64,000 nt of DNA, from contig NC_053045.1 of NCBI RefSeq assembly GCF_003473485.1, forward strand, positions 62,745,994-62,809,993, given 5' to 3'. Origin of the DNA: Medicago truncatula (taxonomy: Eukaryota > Streptophyta > Magnoliopsida > Fabales > Fabaceae). The position numbers and the translations under genes are program-made. Of the stretch, positions 24,732 through 37,562 are shown in pieces (positions within the stretch are counted from its first letter, which is position 1; every line of letters begins with the position of its first letter). The notes beneath the pieces were generated by a model that made no database searches, was not told the origin of the DNA, and worked only from the letters and a program-made list of their open reading frames with translations.

Positions 24732-27700
24732 TTATATTCTGATTGGAGGATGATTTCTGAAGCTAGAATGGTCTAATTTTGCCCTTTTTAACTTAGATTT
24801 CTCGGTAGCAATTTCTTGAAAAATATTTGGCCCACCAAAACTCTGCTTCAAACACCTTAACTTCTTTCTCTTTCCTGTGTCATATTCCTCATCCCTGTAA
24901 ATTTTAAGGTGTCAAGATACAATTTATAAATATACATGGTTATTGATTAAAAAAAGAAGTCCCACTTCCTTGTCCCTACCAGTTCACACATTTGGCAGCT
25001 CTAAATTAATAGTCTGTAGAGCAAAATAACATTCAGAGCATATTTTATTTATAAATCTGGACAAAACACATCAACAGAAAGATGCATTGCCTAATGGACA
25101 TGATTAGCAGCGAATCTATAAGCCAACATTCTACATCTTTCAAACAATAAAAACATTCTACATAAAAGCAATCACTACATATTTGAACATGAAATAAGCC
25201 AAGTACAATTTCAGACTCAGCGTATTCCTATTGTATCCCAATTTTAGATCATTTTTTCAAAAGAACAATTCGGATACTCTTCCAATACACATCAATAGTG
25301 TATCTTGACATATCACTCCGAATCCAGAATGATTCTTAGACCAAAATAGCGTATCAGTGCTTGGACTACAAAGGAATGCACAAACTAAAACAGCTCAAAT
25401 TACTTCAATTACTTCCATAGTAAACAAGGAAAAAATCTTAGAATTTTGGGTTGAGGCTACCGGCTTGTAAGGTTAAAGGCTGCCAAAGCTTAATAAGCAA
25501 TACAGAGGCCATATCGCAATGTGGGACTATATCCACCCCTTCACACCCCGCACAATGAAGGTGTTGGAGGTTGCAATGAAGGCAACTTAAATGCCGCAAT
25601 TAGGCAGCTAGGGACGGTCCGCAATGAAGGCGGAATTTCCAACACCCACCTCATGCACGGCCCCAATGAGCCTAAAGCGTGGATGATGGAGTAAGGCCAA
25701 CAACAAATCTAGGATAGGCTCTAATACCATCTTTTATAATTTTGGGTTGGGCTTAACTCAACCTCGCAAAACTTGCTTGTAAGGTGAGGGCTGCCCGAGC
25801 TTTAAAAGCACTACACAAGCCGTGTCTCTAGGCAACGTGGGATTAATTCCATCCCTTCACAACCAACACAATGAAGGTGTTGGTGGCTGTAATGAAAGCA
25901 ACACAAATGCAACACTTAGGCGGCTAGGGACAGACCATAATCGATGTGGAACTTCCAACAAAACCATATATATATTGAGCTCACCATTCATCCCCAACAT
26001 ATCCAATGCGAGCAATCTGGTCGGTCTTTGACTCCAAGGCCTGAGATGAAGGTAATTCCACATCATCCCAACGAGCAACTGTACCCAAAGAGAACATATG
26101 TTATATATCAGGCATAAAGAAGCCAATATTCAGAGTTCAGTTCAGAAAAGCATAAAACATAATACAGATATGCAAACGTGCAATAACAAATTGAGCTAGT
26201 TTAACTAAAGTAGCTTTGTATTAATCAAGGATGGCTAACATTTCACATGTGAAATGAAAGATAGATATTTGTACAACTACTCACAACAAAACATGATCGA
26301 CACACATTGATGATGACACCAGATCACTACATTTGGTGTGGTGTGAATAGCACCATTTTAACCCAAGGAATTTGGCAATTAGCAAGATTGTGCAATCATG
26401 TGGCGTGAATAGCCCCATTATAACCAAAGGAATTTGGCAATTAGCAAGATTGTGAAATCATTATAGAATAGGCTACCAGAGACATTACACCAAACAATTA
26501 AACACTACCCAAACAATTAAACACTACCAGAGTATGAAGAGTGAAAAAAAACTACTTAAAAGTAAGTATCATCTAATCAAACATCGTGAAATAAAATGTT
26601 AGACAAAACTAGCATGCTAATATTTAGCATATTAACAATTAATTATGTTTTTATTTAATTATGTCACAAGGTAGCACACCAACAATTAAGCAGCTCATCT
26701 TTCACACCCTAGAACAAAAATAATAAAACTACATAGATGTTGAACACAAACTCTGTGTGGTGTGCCAAATAAAACTGAAAGGAAAATGTTAATATGAAAC
26801 GTACCAACTGTCTCCTCTAGACCTTGAGTCACAACAGTATTCTGCATTTGATCCCTCTTATCATCTTGTAGACTACATCGGGACATATTTTCTACTTGTG
26901 TAGCTGTTGCAAGCACAGCACAGTTTTGATCCATCCTGTTTATAATCTCTCGTTCAGCATCATGCTTCATCAGAGAAGAACGTAAATGTTCTTTTCTTGA
27001 TATAGATGGTCCAACATCTGATGAAATGGCATTTTTTTTCAACTTTTCTTTACTATGATACTTCAAACCCAACAAGCAGCGTCTATTTTTTTTGTGATTC
27101 TTCTTCCGCGGGCCTAGGCATCTCATCGAAGGGCGGATCAAGCTAAGTTGCATAATTGATCCCTTGTACTTTGGAAACTTCTTTTTTGATTTTTTCACTT
27201 GCTTTTGATCAAGACTTGAGTCTTTCAAGGATCTTTTTGATGAAACTTTAAGAACCAATCCCTGAGGAACAACTGCATTTGAAGTTCCAACCTAAAAATA
27301 AAAGTAGAGTCAATACAATAAGGCCCCAATATATGGGCAAACAGGTGATATGATCAACAAATTTTGGCTGAGTTACTGAAATTACAAGGCCAGCGTGCTC
27401 TGACAAATTTGTGACTGAATCTTGAGCTGCAACGGCATCAACTTCAGCGGGGGAATTTTTCTGGCAGTGAATTACAGATAAGTAATCAAGAAAACTAAAA
27501 TAGCACCAGTTTTGTCCAAAGAGGATACTGAAATATTTTGAAAGACTTACCTCATCAGACGGTGATGTTCTGTCACTAGCATGTTTACCAATAAAAGTTT
27601 GGGGATTACTCACGATTGGCTCTACTAAAGGAGAATCAACACCCTCTTTTAAAAGGGTATCCTCAGTAAACAGATTAGGTTTGTCTCCAGCTGGTGCAAC

Positions 27701-30700
27701 TAAACATTTCTGATTACCAGACACGTTGTCTTTTCCAGAGTGATCTAAGGATGATAAACATTCAAGTTCTGATTTAGCAACAGGAAGCTCGTCTGATGAA
27801 TTCATCTGTGTAAGTTCCTTGGAAGTACGTTCAGATACAGGGGTTTCATTATGCATTAAGCTTTTTGCTAAAATGCCACTATTTTTTTGCTGAATCAAAG
27901 CATCTGATATCCTTGATGGATCAGCATTTAACAAATTTTTCTGAGTTTCTGCAGTCAAAGGTACCCCGCAAAACTTATTTTCCACATGACCATTTGGATA
28001 ATCTTTCAGTGCATTGGTTGGGGTTGAAGGATATCTACTTCCAATAACATTAGTCTTTGAAATCTCTTCCTTGGCGATATTAACAGGCTTCCTTGGAGTT
28101 ATACTTTTTTTATCACGAACATAAAACAACATGTAAGCTTGCTGATTTAGAACTTCCTGTTCACCGACATGACTTACCTGTTACAACAATAAAAATAGGG
28201 TTAAATTGATTAATAAATTTTATGTCACAGCCAAAGTAGGGCACCTAGGGTCTGGTTTTAAGAAACCAATCCTCCACAGAACATTCATCAATACACAAAT
28301 TCACAAGTTATGTAAGGAATCCATGACATATAATTCAGCACATTTATGTACATCAAAGCAAGAGTATTAATTTAACTTAAACAGGAATTGGAATGTATCT
28401 AAGTTTCTAGTGAGATACAAAAATCAATCAAAAGAAGGTCAATGTTTTCTTATATTCAAATAAAACAAATTGACGCAACAATAATGTCAAACACCATGAT
28501 GATAACTGTCACGGTACAACTAAAAATCTCACATTGCTTGGCAACGAGGCCAAGGACAGTATAAACAACATCCTTTACCCATATCTGATATAAATAAACA
28601 AGTTAACTTAAACAGAAATTGGAAGTTATCCCAATGTCTAGTGGGACACAAAAATCAAACTGACGTAACAATAATGTCACACACTTTGATAAATACCATG
28701 TTGATAACTGTTCCGGTGCAACTAAAAATCTCACATTGCTTGGCAATCGAGGGGAAGGATAGTTTATAAACAACATCCACACTCCTCAACCCAAAGTGAC
28801 GCTTTTTCTAAAAGATAGCCGTGAAGAGCTTTACACCCAAGTGATGTGGACTTGAGGTCGAAACAATGGAGCCACCGGTGGGAATCAAGGGTCTAAGCCA
28901 CACAGGATGGCTGACAGACCCTACAATTCCTTAGCCTCGATTGGGGGCTACTGTACCGATTCCCTTGAATGACCAACATTGCCTGGGTATCGAGGCCAAG
29001 GGTAGTGTATAAACAACACCCACACTCCTCAACCGAAAGTGAAACCTTTTATAAAGGGCAAAAAAGTGAAGGAACCTGTAAAGGGTGTAAGCTCAAATTG
29101 GACAATACTTTGGAAACATAGTGATGTGGATCGGACTTGAGGTTGGAAAAGTAACCATTGGTGATTAGAAATAGACTAAAAAAAATTCAAGAAAAGACAT
29201 TTGTTCTAGATGATAATATTCTCTTCATTTATAAGCCCCAACCAGATAACTCTAACGGATTTTTCTCAGGTTATAAATATTTATAAAATTAATGTGAAGA
29301 ATTAAACAGGTCCGGGGTTCGAACCCCGACCACCACCAAAAAAATATTGTTTTAAATTTTGTTTGTTCAAAAAAAATGTGAAGAATTAAACAATACTATA
29401 AAGATCAAAGATAATCAATACCCGAGTGTCATCCAAGGTATACCACATGTTATTTGAAGTGCGGACATAGCAGTAATAGTGGCCAGAGTGAGTGCTAAAA
29501 CCAGAATGAACCAGGACCCCGTATAACGAGTATTTCACATCTCCATCCTGCCAAACGGGAGAAACTTGAGAGTAAGAAGTATAACATAACCATATCATTC
29601 TGTGAAAGGTTATCCTTTTGAATAAAGTATATCACATATTTGAACAGAGTAATCACTTCACAAACTAAATATTACAACATGATTTCTGTATTTTATTTTA
29701 TTTGACAAGGTTTTGCAAGAACTAAACAGGGCTATAAGTAAAGAAAGTGGGGTAGCATAAAACAAATAAAAAAACACTTGCTTACCGATGAGCCACTGAC
29801 GAAAGGTTTCAAATTCAGTGCGGAGTCAAACCTAACTTTCTTTTTAATTTTTATGTTAGGGTCATGAGCATAGAATCTCTTTAAATGAATTGCTAGGACA
29901 TAAGGTGCCTTATGAATTGTTAGCTGTTTGACAGCCTGCACTTTTTGCTTGCAACGTTGACAATGGTATTGCTTCTCTCCTCCATCCAAAAGTTCTGCGG
30001 CTGTGAAATTTGCCAGTGCCTTTTGCAGTGAATCTGCCTTTAAGATTTCAAGACTTAAATCTAAGAACGGATCAAATTTGTTGGAGGAATAAGAGCACTG
30101 CCTGCATTTCACCTGAAAAAAGCACCCAACAAACTTTTGAGGTGTTGTAATCCATGAAGTCAAAAGATACCCTTGTTCTATAAAGATTCCCAGGTTATGC
30201 CTTAAATATCAACATAACCATCTTCAAACTACAATTAGTACTACTATCTCATGAAAATCCCACCTACCTGACTTCGAAGACGACCACCAAAGATCTTATG
30301 AACCAAACTTTTCTCGAAAGCACCAGGTGATTCACTCGGTACTCCAGAAGGCAGGCAGCATTTATGCATTGACTCAAGTAAGTTCACCATATACTCATGT
30401 GCATCTTCCTGCCTAGCCTTTCGGAAATTGCGTGATATGCCTAATCTTAAGTCAAGAAGTACAAGTAACCAAGCTAATAAAATGGGAAGTAGTTCTAACA
30501 AAAAACAGGGTGGAGGCAAGAGACGATACTTATGAATAAAACCAAGCAATCAGCATATGGTTAAATTTTAAAACATTATTACGCCTCAGCTAACGAAATC
30601 AAGCATGTTAAATACTGTTCTAGATATTACAGCCGGATTTTAGAGGAGTGATCAACAACTTTCTTAGCCTCAAAAAACCTTAGAAAAAGTAAAATTATCT

Positions 30701-31911
30701 ATGATGAAAAACTTTTTCAATCTTTTCCCTGGTTTAAAAGAAGCTGAGTTGAAAGAGGTAAATCAGTAATGTTGAAGCTCCCAAAAATATACGCCAAGAA
30801 GTTGGTTGTAGGATTTAAGCCTTGTTTCAAAAACAGAAAGCATGAATACATTTCAAAAACAGAAAGCATGAATACAGATATATTGAAATATTAAGATCTT
30901 CCGGAAAAATAATGTGGACATGCGGTTATAAAAAAAAACTTATTGGTTCCAAGGAATACAATTCCCATGAAAACAATCCTCAATACCGGCCATTTTCCTT
31001 GACTCAACGTAATAAATGCAGAAACAACATAGATACATCAGAAAGTGAAGAAGAATATTATAATACAAATATGGCCATGACCTTGATTGCTCATTGAAAA
31101 AACACGACATAAGGATACACCGCAGATTTCCAACCATATCCTGTGGCGATACTATTCTTCCAGTTGCTTGCAGCGCACAGCTAACATGATTCTGAATTGC
31201 ACAAAGCGCGCAAAATCCAGCAATGTGGCCTATAAAGATAAAACATTGAAAATGTACTTAGAAACACTATGAACCATAAATTTCCTTCATTCATCAATAT
31301 AAACCATTGATAAAAGCAAATCATTGACATAATATGGCAAGTGACAGAGAAGTAAATGTATTGCTTACATGAACTTTTATGTTTGCCACTTTGCAGATAT
31401 GCAGCTAAAGGCTCAGTGTACGTCAAACACTGCAAAACTGAATTCAGAAAACAAGTGTTTCCAAGATTCCATAGCCCAGCACCCTGAAAATTTTCAATCA
31501 AATCTTCATTTTTAACTACTAAAGCTAAAATAATATCAATTCCAATTTAACTAATCCAAATCAGGTGAAAACAAATTTGCATCTCAAATTTTCACCGAAA
31601 CAAGGAAATTCAGGTCAATAAAAAAAAAAAAAAAAACTCACTATTCTGCGAAAGGTAATTCCGAGGCTGAGCTCCGGATCCAAACCAAACTCGGAGAATT
31701 CAGAATTTTTGGAAGGTTGTGGCTGCGATGATTGAATATTAGCGGAAACAAGTTGTCGGTGTTCGGAGGTGGTAGGGTTTAGGGTTTCGATGTTAAAATC
31801 ATTGGAAAAGCCTTTGAATGGTTTTTTAACAGGTATGAATTCGATTTTTCTCTGAAATGGATCGTGTTGTTTGGTAATAGTTTCGGTTTCAACCATTAAA
31901 GTTTCTGCCAT
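24732..31911 (-). CDS. UBP23: Ubiquitin-specific protease, UBP23 type
   Basis: A deubiquitinating cysteine protease of the USP family that removes ubiquitin from proteins. Eleven exons join in frame with GT..AG borders: 31642-31911, 31369-31483, 31119-31229, 30268-30440, 29786-30112, 29422-29547, 27551-28177, 27386-27460, 26805-27291, 25985-26078 and 24732-24894, giving 855 aa. That is very close to the length of Arabidopsis UBP23. The Cys box reads [20 protein letters not shown], with Cys101 as nucleophile. QEDAHEY follows. A zinc-finger-like pair (CRQC and CQRC) lies in exon 5. The His box is [10 protein letters not shown], with His355, then MWYTLDD supplying the acidic residue; the domain closes at AYMLFYVRD. 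The rest is a long low-complexity tail with Lys/Arg-rich stretches (for example [30 protein letters not shown]) suggesting nuclear or nucleolar location. The tail exons are the less certain part. Confidence 0.9.
25437..25960. repeat. Direct repeat pair in UBP23 intron 10
   Basis: Two related blocks (about 25437-25650 and 25737-25955) both open ATTTTGGGTT and share CTTGTAAGGT, CAATGAAGGTGTTGG and GGCAGCTAGGGA-like text. The second ends about 25 bases from the exon 10 border at 25985. They look like a doubled fragment of a dispersed repeat. No family can be named. Confidence 0.7.
26335..26462. repeat. ~62-bp tandem duplication in UBP23 intron 9
   Basis: Two adjacent copies share GGAATTTGGCAATTAGCAAG followed by ATTGTG and AATCAT. 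They are separated only by GTGGCGTGAATAGCCCCATT-type sequence, the start of the second copy. Confidence 0.8.
28495..29170. repeat. Repeat cluster in UBP23 intron 6
   Basis: A unit containing AAAAATCTCACATTGCTTGG and GTATAAACAACATCC occurs at about 28515-28575 and 28727-28777, with a third relative at about 28975-29035. The cluster occupies the middle of the 1.2-kb intron between 28178 and 29421. Near 29311 a GGGGTTCGAACCCC B-box-like palindrome followed by an A-rich tail suggests a separate SINE end. Confidence 0.65.
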
Positions 31912-32068
31912 TGTTATTGATTGAATTGAAGCTTCTTCGATTTGAGAATTGAAAATGGAATGTGTAAAGAGAATGAATAATAGAGCATAGATGAACAGAA
32001 CAAAACAGAAGCGAAGGGTTTCGAGCTTCTGCGAAAGAGAAAAATGAGTGTGTGTGGTGGCTGCTATT

Positions 32069-32165
32069 AAACCCTACACTGCCGCAAAAAAAAAAAAAAA
32101 AACGCTATACACGTTTTCTTTCTCTCGTGTTCTGTAAGGACTGGGCTTAGCCCGGCGCCCCGGCC
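32069..32165 (-). promoter_or_regulatory. Site II / telo-box type promoter elements of UBP23
   Basis: Reading on the gene's strand, TGCGGCAGTGTAGGGTTT (32069-32086) contains a telo-box-like AGGGTTT. Upstream (32140-32165) are TGGGCC and GGGCTAAGCCC, which fit site II (TGGGCY) motifs. Site II with a telo box is typical of plant housekeeping and translation-related promoters. The ATG is about 160 bases downstream. The assignment rests on motif match only. Confidence 0.45.
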
Positions 32166-32940
32166 CATCATTCTTATACTGCCATTTTCATAACTTGGAC
32201 CACCCGAAAGGTTCTTTTCTTTCCATTTTAATAAATTTTAGTAAAATTTAATTTAATTCAAATACCTCCACGGTAAATACAATTGTTGTCAAGAAAATAT
32301 ATCACGTCGTCTAATCAATAGTAAAGATTTCAACTCTTATGAAAGAATTCGAACCGTTTCTAGAATAATGATATCTAAATTTTTCTAGTTTATTATTCCA
32401 GTTTAAACACAAATATCATTCTTCGGTTTTTTTTTTTAACATACTAAAATCAATATATTCTTCGATAGTTAATTGGGATAAAAAAAACAAGTATGAATTG
32501 AGAATTTAAAAGCAAGAATGTGAATACATATGCAAAACAAGATTGTGACATCGACAGGCATATCAAGCGATAAAATCAATTTCGTTTGTGATTTTAGATC
32601 GTAAATTCATCAAATCGATGATATCGTTTGTGATTTTAGATGTAGATTCGGCAATTTGTTGAAACACAAGTATGATGAGATTAAGATTATAGATTTAGAA
32701 AATTGCTTTTTTGACCATGAAAACTTTATATTAACATTAGTAAAATACTAAAATGTCTTCAGCGGCCGTTAACAACCGCTCAATGTTACACCGGCAGTTA
32801 ACAATTAAAACGCAAAAAAATAATATAAAAGGTATGTCAGAAAATGTCATACAAATACCAAAATGTATGGAACATGTCATAATTATACATCACAGTAAAA
32901 AAAGTACAAAAAAAAAAACCTTAATTTTAATCAACCCTGC
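32166..32940. other. Gene-free stretch
   Basis: AT-rich with short repeats. GCGGCCGTTAACAACCGCT near 32761 and CGGCAGTTAAC near 32791 may mark the left edge of the transposon carrying the plant-mobile-domain pseudogene, since CGGCAGTTAAC recurs at 34485. Confidence 0.4.
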
Positions 32941-33850
32941 TGCCTAGCATGCCTCGGCCCCCTGCGCCGCCTGGCAATCTAATACGTAAGGGCAGGGCGA
33001 CCAGTACCAACAATCTGCATCACCTCCTGGACAATTTCCTCTTTAGTCATCTCGGCTTGCCTAACCACAATATCGTCAGCTATATGCACCACATCCCGGA
33101 TGATCGTCAGTGTGTCAGGCATCTCTCTGGCATGCTCCTCCTCTATGATCTAATCCACGTTCGCCGCCCTGGGAGGAGATCCTTCATCAGGTGGGAGAAT
33201 ACGAGGGTGATAGACTTTGGCATACCAAGCCATGTAGCCAGGCGCATGATGCCATGGTCTCTCACACGCATCTCCCCAAGCAGTGAAGAACCACGCCTGA
33301 GCGTTTTGCAGCATGGTGGTGAGATCATGCGTAGGCACCTGAGCGACAGATGAACGACGGTAAACGACGGTACACCCTCTTCTTCCCGCACATCAGCCAT
33401 CCCGAGTAAATCACAATAAGCTGAAATGGGTGCACGTCTCTGTGATCACCATATGTAGAAAACCTGACATCATCCACCTCTAAGCGATCAAGCAGTAACC
33501 GGTAATGGTGCACATCAGTATGTCTCTGCTAGTAAGTCATCTCTCAGCATATGGTCTCTCCGGCGTCCACTCCTTGTTTTTCTTCCTTGGGTACGGACCT
33601 GGCAAATGCTCCAAAATCCATCCCTACATCAAATAAATAAAATACATTGTACCTCATCATCATCAGGCTCAGGCTCACCCTCAGGAACTAGATTATCTGC
33701 CTCAAGATAATCCTCCACAACATCCTGTGGCACCCCCTCATCCTTTGCCTCGTCCTGCGGCGGCTGAAAAAGCATTATCTCCTCCTCCATCCGATCATAT
33801 CCAACAAAACCCTCATCCGCATACCCAGCATAATCATGCGCTGGTGTCGG
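32941..33850 (-). pseudogene. Decayed plant-mobile-domain gene of transposon origin
   Basis: Minus-strand fragments in different frames resemble the plant mobile domain found in MAIN-like proteins and in Mutator-type and other plant transposons. The region around 33325-33513 contains STYGDHRDVHPFQ followed by YSGWLMCGKKRVYRRLP. After a frame change, 33150-33338 contains AWFFTAWGDACERPW and GYMAWYAKVYHPRILPP. The coding sequence is broken by at least one frameshift and lacks clear ends. GC content is well above the surroundings. It should not be counted as a gene. Confidence 0.65.
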
Positions 33851-34495
33851 TTATTATAACACATTCATCAAACTTTATGTAACATACCACATTATGTCAT
33901 TCATCAAACTTGCCAAAAAATGCCAGAGAAACAAACTTATAAACATCATAACATATATGCATTACACAAATATATGGTTATTATATCATTATGTCCAAAC
34001 TAATCAAACTTGCAAAAAAAAAACAAAAATGCAAACTTATAATCATTATAACATACATACATTATAAAATTGAACATATTTGAAAAGAAAAAAAAAAAAA
34101 AAAAAAAGCAAGATTTTCTCACTTAGGCATTTCATCAAACACCTTATGTGCATTTCAAAATACTAGCACAATTAGTGTTAATTCAACATCAAATTCAACT
34201 ACATTGTACCCAAACCTACTCTAAACAACAATGCCAGCATAAACAATCAATTACAACATCTAATTCTATCATAATTTGAAATTTTAAACCTAACCTAAAC
34301 CCTAAACATTTTGCTAAAATTATGAAAATAACACCCTAAACAACCTACATTGCTTGTAAATAGGAAGAAAGGTACTTACTTGTGATTTACTTGAAGCAAA
34401 TTGGATGATTTTCGTGCAAATGAATGTTTGGGTGAATTTGGTATGTTTTTGAACTTTCTTGAATTCTTAATATGCAGTTCTCAACGGCAGTTAAC
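33851..34495. other. Likely flank of the plant-mobile-domain transposon
   Basis: AT-rich with a 24-base A tract at about 34087-34106. CGGCAGTTAAC at 34485-34495 repeats the motif near 32791. There is no gene. Confidence 0.4.
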
Positions 34496-35084
34496 TGTAA
34501 CACCCTGTTTTTCCAACGTAAAAATTTCATTTATTTAATCAGAGTAATTCACATAAACGGAATGTCACACTTCTTTTCTTAAAATCATAAACGGAATAAT
34601 TAATTAATTATCCTTCAAAATCAATAAAATAATATTTAATACTTCGCAGCGGAATTTATTCGAACATCTAAAATAATTTTGGCACGAAGGCCTCATCAAA
34701 GTATCTCATAAAAATCCAATTAACAACTTAATCATGTAAATTCATAAGCAATACGTAAAGAATAGAAAAGCATGCAACAAAGTTCTCATCCCGTTACGTA
34801 TCAGAGCACCTAAAGACACACATGAGAGATAATCCACTCACGACAACAATCTAACAACAACTTAAACTCGATCACCTGCAAGTTACTCATACGAAGAGCA
34901 ACATTTCCAAGCAGAAGGGGTGAGATTTCACAAAACAATAATATCAAACATATAATTCATTAATTATATTTAACAACATAAATAACTTCATATATTAGTA
35001 ATAATAATCCTTTATGTAATGATTCTTAATAACTCAACCAACTTCTAATTATTATTAACTTCATATTCATCGCATTATATACAT

Positions 35085-35270
35085 CATCACTTAGCACATA
35101 ATAATCAAATCATAACCATCATCATATAACATCATAAATCATCACATCATAAACATCATCTTATAACATAAACGACACAACATAATCATCATCTCATAAT
35201 AACATAAACAACACAACATAATCATCATCTCATAATAATATAAACAACAACATATTCATCAATATTCCAT
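35085..35270. repeat. AT-rich ~40-bp tandem repeat
   Basis: Repeated ATAATCATCATCTCATAATA and ATAAACAACACAACATA phrases occur with drifted copies before and after. It is non-coding. Confidence 0.7.
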
Positions 35271-35309
35271 GGTTTGTCTTTACAACAACTTCAAGGTCAA
35301 CCTGACAAC

Positions 35310-35630
35310 ACAACTACGTGAGAGTACACCACCTCTTATAATACGACAACGTAAGAATACACCACCTCTTAAGAATAACAACGTAAGGGTACACCATCTT
35401 TTATAAACGACAAGTAAGAGTACACCACCTCTTATAAACGACAAGTAAGAGTACACCACCTCTTAAAGAATAACAACGTAAGAGTACACCACCTCTTATA
35501 AACGACAAGTAATAGTACACCACCTCTTAAAGAATAACTACGTAAGAGTACACCACCTCTTATCAACAACAACGTAAAAATACACAACCTTTTAAAGAAT
35601 AACAACGTAAGAGTACACCACCTCAAGTAA
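35310..35630. repeat. Minisatellite, ~9 copies of a 30-38 bp unit
   Basis: The core GTAAGAGTACACCACCTCTTA recurs (with point changes) at about 35319, 35350, 35385, 35413, 35444, 35479, 35510, 35541, 35573 and 35608. Linkers alternate between a short form (TAAACGACAA) and a longer form (AAGAATAACAAC). The 64-codon minus-strand ORF over it is just the repeat being open. Confidence 0.9.
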
Positions 35631-35692
35631 TTAAACCAATCTTTATTCTAAAGATAAAGGACAAGTTGCGTTGAATTTGGGCGTTGTTACCA

Positions 35693-37258
35693 ATAAGAAT
35701 TATACTATTACTTTTTCACTCAATCTATTATTCTATTTCCCACGCACCCTATTTTTTTAATAAAAATATCATGGTTTCATATTTTATAATTCAAATACAT
35801 TTTAGATGTCTTTGGATTGTATAATCTGAAATATACATTAAATAAATCGAAATTTAGTAAGTAAATAATAAATATAGTCGTCCCATGCATTGGAACCCAA
35901 AAATCAACGATAAAGGAAAATCAATAATAAATATAGTTTTATGTTATTTGCATTTGTTATGGGATAATCTTCTTTTACATTTGTATCTTCTACATTTTGT
36001 AGTTCAAAATGATTGACATTTTATGCATTTTGAGATGATACACATGTAATTGGAGCATAAGGTGTTTGTTGATTTATGACTGAAATCTGCTCTTTTTTTT
36101 TCCTTCTTTCTGTTAGGTATATCATCAAGCATTGGTGGAGTTAGAGGAGGACAACCATAATGTAATTAAGAAGATAGTTGACAGTGACACTAACATGACG
36201 CTAAATAACAAAGAATGCTAAATGACAAAGCCAACAAGCAGTTAGCTTATTCGCTAAAATACCAAATAACAAGGGCTAATTAACAAAGGCCACAATTTAC
36301 TAGCATGCTTAAATTCCCTGTCATAGTTACTTATGGTGCGTGTAAATAAATAATTGGCTCAAATTCACTAGCCTAGCTAAATAAATGGCTTTAGTTACCC
36401 AAGAACAATTCATAAAAATGACCAAGAAATTGGCTAATTCTTTAACTCATTCAAAGGTTACTTGTCATATGGAATGAAAGAAAGACTAGCTAATTCGTTA
36501 ACATGGCTATGGTATAACAAGTTACTATCTACAATTGAAACTAGTGACGCATTGAAGCACCACAAACTGCAAGGTCTACACAAAACTGAACATCTCCTCA
36601 AAGCAGAAAAATTGTGTACAAATTCAGCAGAAAAATCTGTCCAAAACTAAAAAAAAACAGCCTCTTGAAACTATTGAACAAAAACAATGTTGTGTATCTT
36701 GATTGTCTTCTGTTTTGGTGAGAAGAAAAGAAAGAAGTTACAAGTAGATTAGAGTTGAAGTCAAACCATAATATAAAAGGTTCAATGTTTGAGATACAGG
36801 ATGCCTTTTCGTTGCTTTGTGAGACAATTCACGTATGCAATGATTAACAGTTTTAAACAAGAAATGTGGATTTCCATTTCTTTTCTTCGGAACCAAAGGA
36901 AATTTGGATAATGCTGCTTTTCAGAGAAAACATTTTAAACCAAAGAAACATTTTGGAGATTAATAATTCATTTGCAGCGCTCTTTTTTTGTGTGTGTCAT
37001 TATTTTGTGTGCTCTTTTATTGGAAGTTTTTACTACTTACGTACTATCGATCTAAGCTAAAAATATAGTATTACATTAACTAGCAGCAGTCCCAGTTAAA
37101 TGTTTTTACATTGGCACCTGGCTTCAAATTAAAGGTTGTATTCTTTCTGTGTATTTTTTGAACAGATTTCCTTCAACAAAAAAATTCCCTCAAAAACATG
37201 TCCCTTAGCCTTCCCTTAACCACAATCCCTTAGCCTTCTCTAAAAATGATTGTTAAAA
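35693..37258. other. Gene-free stretch
   Basis: No domain, exon set or transposon end was recognised. A direct phrase around TTAGCTTATTCGCTAAA / GGCTAATTC recurs loosely at 36240-36500. Short ORFs at 36462 and 36866 are unsupported. Confidence 0.4.
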
Positions 37259-37562
37259 GGCTTAATTGTATTTTGGACCCCTATCTTTTCAAAAGTTGCG
37301 GTTATAGACTCCTAACTAATTTAAATACAAAATAGCCCCCTATGTTTTGATTCTTTGGCAGTTTTGGACCCCCAGTCCATTGTTGACTCGGTCAACGCTG
37401 ACGTGACACCCTAAGTGAGGTGCCACGTGTCAATTTTTTTTTGCCTTAGGGTCCAAAACTGCTAAAGAATCAAAACATAGAGGGCTATTTTGTATTTAAA
37501 TTAGTTAAGGGTTCATAACCGCAACTTTTGAAAAGATAGGGATCCAAAAGTAAAATTAAACC
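37259..37562. mobile_element. 304-bp Mutator-like MITE with 9-bp duplication
   Basis: Inverted repeats of about 120 bases make almost the whole element a hairpin. The left end is GGCTTAATTGTATTTTGG; the right end read in reverse is GGTTTAATTTTACTTTTGG. It is flanked by a perfect 9-bp direct repeat TTGTTAAAA (37250-37258 and 37563-37571). The 9-bp duplication points to the Mutator superfamily. Confidence 0.9.

Larger units (their letters stand above)
34496..35692. mobile_element. Possible solo LTR containing a minisatellite
   Basis: It begins TGTAACACCCTG and ends GGGCGTTGTTACCA, resembling the TGTAACACCC...GGGTGTTACA ends of plant Ty3/gypsy LTRs. The size (1.2 kb) suits an LTR. No second LTR, primer-binding site or polyprotein is nearby. 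The 5-bp flanks (TTAAC and ATAAG) do not match, so the boundaries or the call could be wrong. Confidence 0.4.

Noticed and set aside
29305..29345. GGGGTTCGAACCCC resembling a tRNA T arm
   Set aside because: No acceptor stem, D arm or anticodon arm can be folded around it. It is followed by an A-rich tail and looks like the B box of a SINE.
35432..35626. 64-codon ORF on the minus strand
   Set aside because: It lies entirely in the minisatellite and simply reads its units.
35310..35630. CRISPR-like regular repeat
   Set aside because: Units are directly adjacent with near-constant linkers, the repeats drift and the setting is plant nuclear DNA. It is a minisatellite.
34496..35692. Complete LTR retrotransposon
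   Set aside because: Only one LTR-like unit is present, with no polyprotein, primer-binding site or matching flanks. Kept as a low-confidence solo LTR.
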